Origin: CAXMRP01 sp964196155
Lineage (GTDB): Bacteria; Pseudomonadota; Alphaproteobacteria; Rhizobiales; Afifellaceae
DNA length: 9,040 bases
Direction of reading: 5' to 3'
Assembly: GCA_964196155.1 (NCBI GenBank)
Contig: CAXMRP010000143.1
Span: forward strand, 1-9,040
How positions within the stretch are numbered: position 1 is the stretch's first letter; each line of letters starts with the position of its first letter. The position numbers were made by a program, and so were the translations under genes. The notes under the pieces were generated by a model that saw only the letters and a program-made list of their open reading frames with translations, did no database searches and was not told where the DNA came from. This document shows positions 6,692 through 9,040 of the stretch, in pieces.

Positions 6692-6746
6692 CTTTTAGCG
6701 AAACTTTTTAACGTGGGCGCAAGCCGGCCGGCTCAAATCGCCACGG
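6692..6746 (-). ncRNA. SAM-II riboswitch aptamer upstream of metZ
   Basis: On the minus strand the conserved pieces of the SAM-II (metA) motif follow in order. P1 arm CGTGG (6745-6741) is followed by CGATTTGA, then the variable AGCCGGCCGGCT, then GGCTTGCGCC. The closing P1 arm CCACG (6716-6712) runs into TTAAAAAGTT, and the 3' pseudoknot segment CGCTAAAAGG ends the element. SAM-II binds S-adenosylmethionine and turns down methionine-biosynthesis genes, almost only in alphaproteobacteria. The variable segment is a perfect 12-bp palindrome (6722-6733), which is unusual and might fold alone. The metZ start codon is about 130 nt downstream, too far for simple masking of the ribosome site, and a terminator lies between. 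Confidence 0.9.
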
Positions 6747-6757
6747 GATATCCTTCC

Positions 6758-6786
6758 CCGATACGCCGATCCGGCCTTGGCGTCAA
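6758..6786 (-). promoter_or_regulatory. Candidate metZ promoter
   Basis: On the minus strand TTGACG (6786-6781) and TATCGG (6763-6758) are 17 bp apart. A start point about 6-8 bases further on, near 6751, would put the aptamer at the very 5' end of the transcript, as expected. The -10 matches the consensus only in part. Confidence 0.5.
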
Positions 6787-6804
6787 TCAGCGTTTGGCGT
6801 ATCG
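6759..6804. repeat. Perfect 9-bp inverted repeat spanning both promoters
   Basis: CGATACGCC (6759-6767) is the exact reverse complement of GGCGTATCG (6796-6804), with 28 bp between the arms. Each arm contains one of the two candidate -10 elements. It may be an operator or simply reflect similar promoter ends. Confidence 0.5.
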
Positions 6805-6805
6805 C
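6777..6805 (+). promoter_or_regulatory. Candidate dcd promoter overlapping the metZ promoter
   Basis: TTGGCG (6777-6782) and TATCGC (6800-6805) are 17 bp apart. The -35 element shares bases 6781-6782 with the -35 of the opposite metZ promoter. Start of transcription near 6812 would give a leader of about 40 nt before ATG 6852. The -10 is poor by consensus. Confidence 0.35.
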
Positions 6806-6851
6806 AGGGGCCAGATGGGGCAACTTTCCCACGATCCGGGCGATCGCGTTG

Positions 6852-7985
6852 ATGACCAGTCATGACAATTCTGCGGCAGTTGGCGCCGGCATTCTTCCCG
6901 ACCGGGATATCCGGGCGCTGATTGAGGCCGGCGTGATCACAACCGCCGAGGCAAACCGTAGCGCGGAAAATAGCGGCGCAGGCCGGCCGCAGGTGCAGCC
7001 GGCCAGCCTTGATCTGCGCCTCGGCCCTGTCGCGTACCGGGTGCGGGCAAGTTTCCTGCCGGGACCGGAGCGGACGGTGGCGAGCCGACTCGACGATCTC
7101 AAATTACACGCCTTGCCGCTTGGCGATGGCGCGGTGCTGGAAACCGGCTGCGTCTATATCGTGCCGCTGACGGAAGCGTTGGCGCTGCCCGATGACATGT
7201 CGGCCAGCGCCAACCCGAAAAGCTCCACCGGGCGGCTGGACGTCTTCACCCGGGTGATCGCCGATCATGCACGGGCCTTTGACCAGGTGCCGGCGGGCTA
7301 TCACGGGCCGCTTTATCTGGAGGTCAGCCCGCGCACATTTCCGGTGATCGTGCGGGAAGGCTCGCGCCTGTCGCAAATTCGCTTCCGGCGCGGCGACACA
7401 AGGCTCGATGACGGGGCGCTGGCCGATCTTCACGCGTCGCAAGTTCTGGCCAGCGGCGCGGCGCGGTTCATTGACGGGCTGGCGCTGTCGATCGATCTTC
7501 AGGGCGATGAGGCGGGTCTGGTCGGCTATCGCGCCAAGCGCCACACCGGGGTGATCGATGTGGATCAACAGGCCGCCTATCCGGCGCTGGATTTCTGGGA
7601 ACCGATCCACCGGCGCGGCGCGTCTGAGCTGATCCTCGATCCGGACCAGTTCTACATTCTTGCCTCCAACGAAGCAGTGCATGTACCGCCGGATTATGCC
7701 GCCGAGATGGTCGCCTTCGATCCGCTGGTCGGTGAATTCCGGGTACATTATGCCGGCTTTTTCGATCCCGGGTTCGGCCATGGCGCCGCCGGCGGTCATG
7801 GCAGCCGGGCGGTGCTGGAGGTGCGCAGCCACGAGGTGCCGTTCATTCTGGAGCATGGCCAGACCATCGGGCGGCTGGTCTATGAGCGCATGGCAGGCCG
7901 GCCCGAGGCGCTGTACGGAAGCGATCTCAAATCCAACTATCAGGCGCAGGGCCTGAAACTGTCGAAGCATTTTTTTGCCGATTGA
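6852..7985 (+). CDS. dcd: dCTP deaminase, fused double-domain type
   Basis: 377 residues from ATG 6852, about twice the length of the Escherichia coli enzyme and matching the alphaproteobacterial double-domain type (Pfam DCD). The enzyme converts dCTP to dUTP plus ammonia, feeding dUTPase and dTMP synthesis in the cytoplasm. The first half shows ILPDRDIRALIEAG (14-27), QPASLDLRLG (49-58), the family motif NPKSSTGRLDVFTR (121-134) and LEVSPRTFPVIV. The second half repeats the fold: HYAGFFDPGFG, then AVLEVRSHEVPFILEHGQTIGRLVYERM, equivalent to the DPGW...LE...PGMxIGxLxF region of single-domain Dcd that carries the catalytic Glu. It ends with YGSDLKSNYQAQGLKLSKHF. There is no clear Shine-Dalgarno before 6852, so the start is less certain; an in-frame TTG at 6777 would fall on the promoter region. 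It is divergent from metZ. Confidence 0.9.
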   Translation: MTSHDNSAAVGAGILPDRDIRALIEAGVITTAEANRSAENSGAGRPQVQPASLDLRLGPVAYRVRASFLPGPERTVASRLDDLKLHALPLGDGAVLETGCVYIVPLTEALALPDDMSASANPKSSTGRLDVFTRVIADHARAFDQVPAGYHGPLYLEVSPRTFPVIVREGSRLSQIRFRRGDTRLDDGALADLHASQVLASGAARFIDGLALSIDLQGDEAGLVGYRAKRHTGVIDVDQQAAYPALDFWEPIHRRGASELILDPDQFYILASNEAVHVPPDYAAEMVAFDPLVGEFRVHYAGFFDPGFGHGAAGGHGSRAVLEVRSHEVPFILEHGQTIGRLVYERMAGRPEALYGSDLKSNYQAQGLKLSKHFFAD

Positions 7986-8069
7986 GCGTTGCGGCGGCGC
8001 GCGGGGCTGGCCGGTTGTTATGATCCGTCTTGACAGCGCCGGCGCCAAAGCCGATTTCTACAATCCAAT

Positions 8070-8144
8070 GCGGGCGTAGTTCAGTGGTAGAACGTCAGCT
8101 TCCCAAGCTGAATGTCGTCGGTTCGATCCCGATCGCCCGCTCCA
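8070..8144 (+). tRNA. tRNA-Gly (anticodon CCC)
   Basis: A complete cloverleaf. Acceptor stem GCGGGCG (8070-8076) pairs perfectly with CGCCCGC (8134-8140). The D-arm holds AGTTCAGTGGTAGAAC. The anticodon stem TCAGC (8095-8099) pairs with GCTGA (8107-8111) around TTCCCAA, with anticodon CCC at 8102-8104 reading GGG. The T-loop is GGTTCGATCC. The discriminator base is T 8141, as usual for glycine, and CCA is encoded at 8142-8144. Its 3' end marks a drop in GC content. Confidence 0.96.
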
Positions 8145-8415
8145 TTTAACCGCTTGATGGACAAGTGGTTTGGTGTTGGGGGCTTTGCACGGCCTGGATT
8201 TTCTGCAGTGGCTTTGCAGTATCGGAAACCACAATATATGACCATTGGCCCGTAATCGCTGTGGAGAAACGGGCGCTTTGATTTCCGGAATTGCGTTGTG
8301 CAGCGATATTCGATGTGGGTGTCGTATTCACCACTCATGGTTCACATCGAACTTTCGGCGAGTAATTGCCGCCATTCGAGTTGCGGCAAAGCAGCAGGCA
8401 GTCTCGCAGTCCAGG
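8145..8415. other. Non-coding 271-bp gap after the tRNA with two hairpins
   Basis: No credible gene. Two perfect inverted repeats are present: TTCGATGTG (8309-8317) with CACATCGAA (8343-8351), and TTGCCGC (8366-8372) with GCGGCAA (8383-8389, 10-nt loop). They lie just beyond the stop of the minus-strand lipase-like gene and could mark its transcript end, although no T-tract follows either. No repeat of the tRNA 3' end is seen, so no attachment-site pair can be shown within the window. Confidence 0.5.
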
Positions 8416-9040
8416 TCAGCGGTTTCGTAATATGGCCGTAAAAAGTTCGAAGTCTCGGTCGAATTTAGCGTGGTCAAACTGGATATCATTGCTGCGATAA
8501 TATCTGTGAATTGTAGCCTGAAGCTTTTCGAACTCCTCAACAGTTCCCCGCCGCGCTGCGTTATGCTTGGGATTGAGCTCTTTCATCTTCCTGTACCGAA
8601 ATGCCGCTGGCGGAATTCGCTGATCGTCCAGTCCAGAGCGCATGAACTTGCGGACTTTCAAAAATTCATGCGAACCGGCATCGGGTAATGCGAACGTCGC
8701 GAGCACGCTTGGTTTGTTGAGGTAAACGGACTTGCCAACATGCTTGCCACCGACAATCTTCTCCGTTGTGACAGGGTCGGTGGTGATCAACACCCGAAAG
8801 CCGACGGGCCGATCAGGATCGACCAGTCGCGGCAGAATGGTTGGATCGGTCATGGATAGCGCCGTGCGATCAAGGTGGTCTATGAGCGTAGAGAAGAACT
8901 CGGATTGAAGCCCCTGCTTGGTTAGAAGCCCTGCCCACTTGGCATTGCCCGCTCTCGGCGCACTGAAGGTGATCAGTTTGATCTGTTTCCAGGGCCAATC
9001 ACGCAGGACCACCGGCATCGCCGAGCCGGTTCCGTCAGGG
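8416..9040 (-). CDS. Class 3 lipase-like alpha/beta hydrolase, C-terminal part (partial)
   Basis: The frame is open through the right edge of the window, so the ATG at 9018 is probably internal and the N-terminal half is missing. The visible ~208 residues start PDGTGSAMPVV. They include IKLITFSAPRAGNAKWAGLL, like the strand after the nucleophile elbow in class 3 lipases (TFGAPRVGN), and then FRVLITTDPVTTEKIVGGKHVGKSVYL. In that stretch the Asp of TTDPVT and the His of GKHVGK would fit the acid and base of a Ser-Asp-His triad. The Ser-containing GxSxG site would lie upstream, outside the window. The C-terminus is basic and Arg/Lys-rich. Relatives hydrolyse esters of glycerol lipids. The family call rests on these motifs alone. 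GC is lower than in the dcd/metZ block. Confidence 0.55.
   Translation of the reverse strand, partial: PDGTGSAMPVVLRDWPWKQIKLITFSAPRAGNAKWAGLLTKQGLQSEFFSTLIDHLDRTALSMTDPTILPRLVDPDRPVGFRVLITTDPVTTEKIVGGKHVGKSVYLNKPSVLATFALPDAGSHEFLKVRKFMRSGLDDQRIPPAAFRYRKMKELNPKHNAARRGTVEEFEKLQATIHRYYRSNDIQFDHAKFDRDFELFTAILRNR

Noticed and set aside
5502..6698. 398-codon plus-strand frame opposite metZ
   Set aside because: Antisense of a clear PLP enzyme, rich in His/Arg/Gly/Gln without domain pattern; an effect of high-GC codon use.
7104..8048. 314-codon minus-strand frame opposite dcd
   Set aside because: Antisense of the well-supported dCTP deaminase, no recognisable motif.
8081..8338. Minus-strand 85-codon open frame ending GAGDRDRTDDIQLGKLTFYH
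   Set aside because: Its end is the antisense of tRNA-Gly; this peptide is a well-known false protein produced by translating tRNA genes.
1..9040. CRISPR arrays, insertion sequences, rRNA
   Set aside because: No regularly spaced repeats, transposase motifs or rRNA-like segments were seen on either strand.

Overview
The window looks like the chromosome of an alphaproteobacterium, probably Rhizobiales/Hyphomicrobiales. The signs are a SAM-II riboswitch in front of metZ, the fused double-domain type of dCTP deaminase, a 100-bp two-hairpin intergenic element resembling the Rhizobium RIME family, and GC-rich coding in the central block. No ribosomal or other marker gene is present, so the genus cannot be named.

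Layout. Bases 1-145 are the last 47 codons of a NapC/NirT-type membrane-anchored cytochrome c. Bases 146-550 hold no convincing gene. At about 550-3265 a sugar-transfer-type ATP-grasp ligase (minus) and a divergent Mur-ligase-family protein (plus) stand head to head, with about 81 bp between their start codons. From 3544 to 8144 comes a GC-richer block that looks like core genome: a secreted amino-acid-type solute-binding protein (minus), a RIME-like element, a CDP-alcohol phosphatidyltransferase (plus), metZ (minus, convergent), a riboswitch-controlled metZ leader, dCTP deaminase (plus) and tRNA-Gly(CCC). Beyond the tRNA the sequence becomes AT-richer again. It holds two small hairpins and the 3' part of a lipase-like gene that runs off the window.

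How the genes work together. MetZ makes homocysteine from O-succinylhomoserine. Its leader can be read in order as promoter, SAM-II aptamer, antiterminator and intrinsic terminator, which suggests SAM feedback by transcription termination. The metZ and dcd promoters appear to overlap back to back inside a perfect 9-bp inverted repeat. The ATP-grasp/Mur-ligase pair is the most novel item. Both enzyme classes activate a carboxylate with ATP and join it to an amine, and the same two folds are fused in cyanophycin synthetase. The sequence therefore suggests a small, uncharacterised amide/peptide-ligase module, whose substrate cannot be read from the sequence. The Mur ligase has an altered P-loop, lacks the usual MurF substrate motif and carries a four-cysteine tail.

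Limits: no database or folding search was run. Family calls rest on recognised motifs, and promoters and RNA structures were paired by eye.
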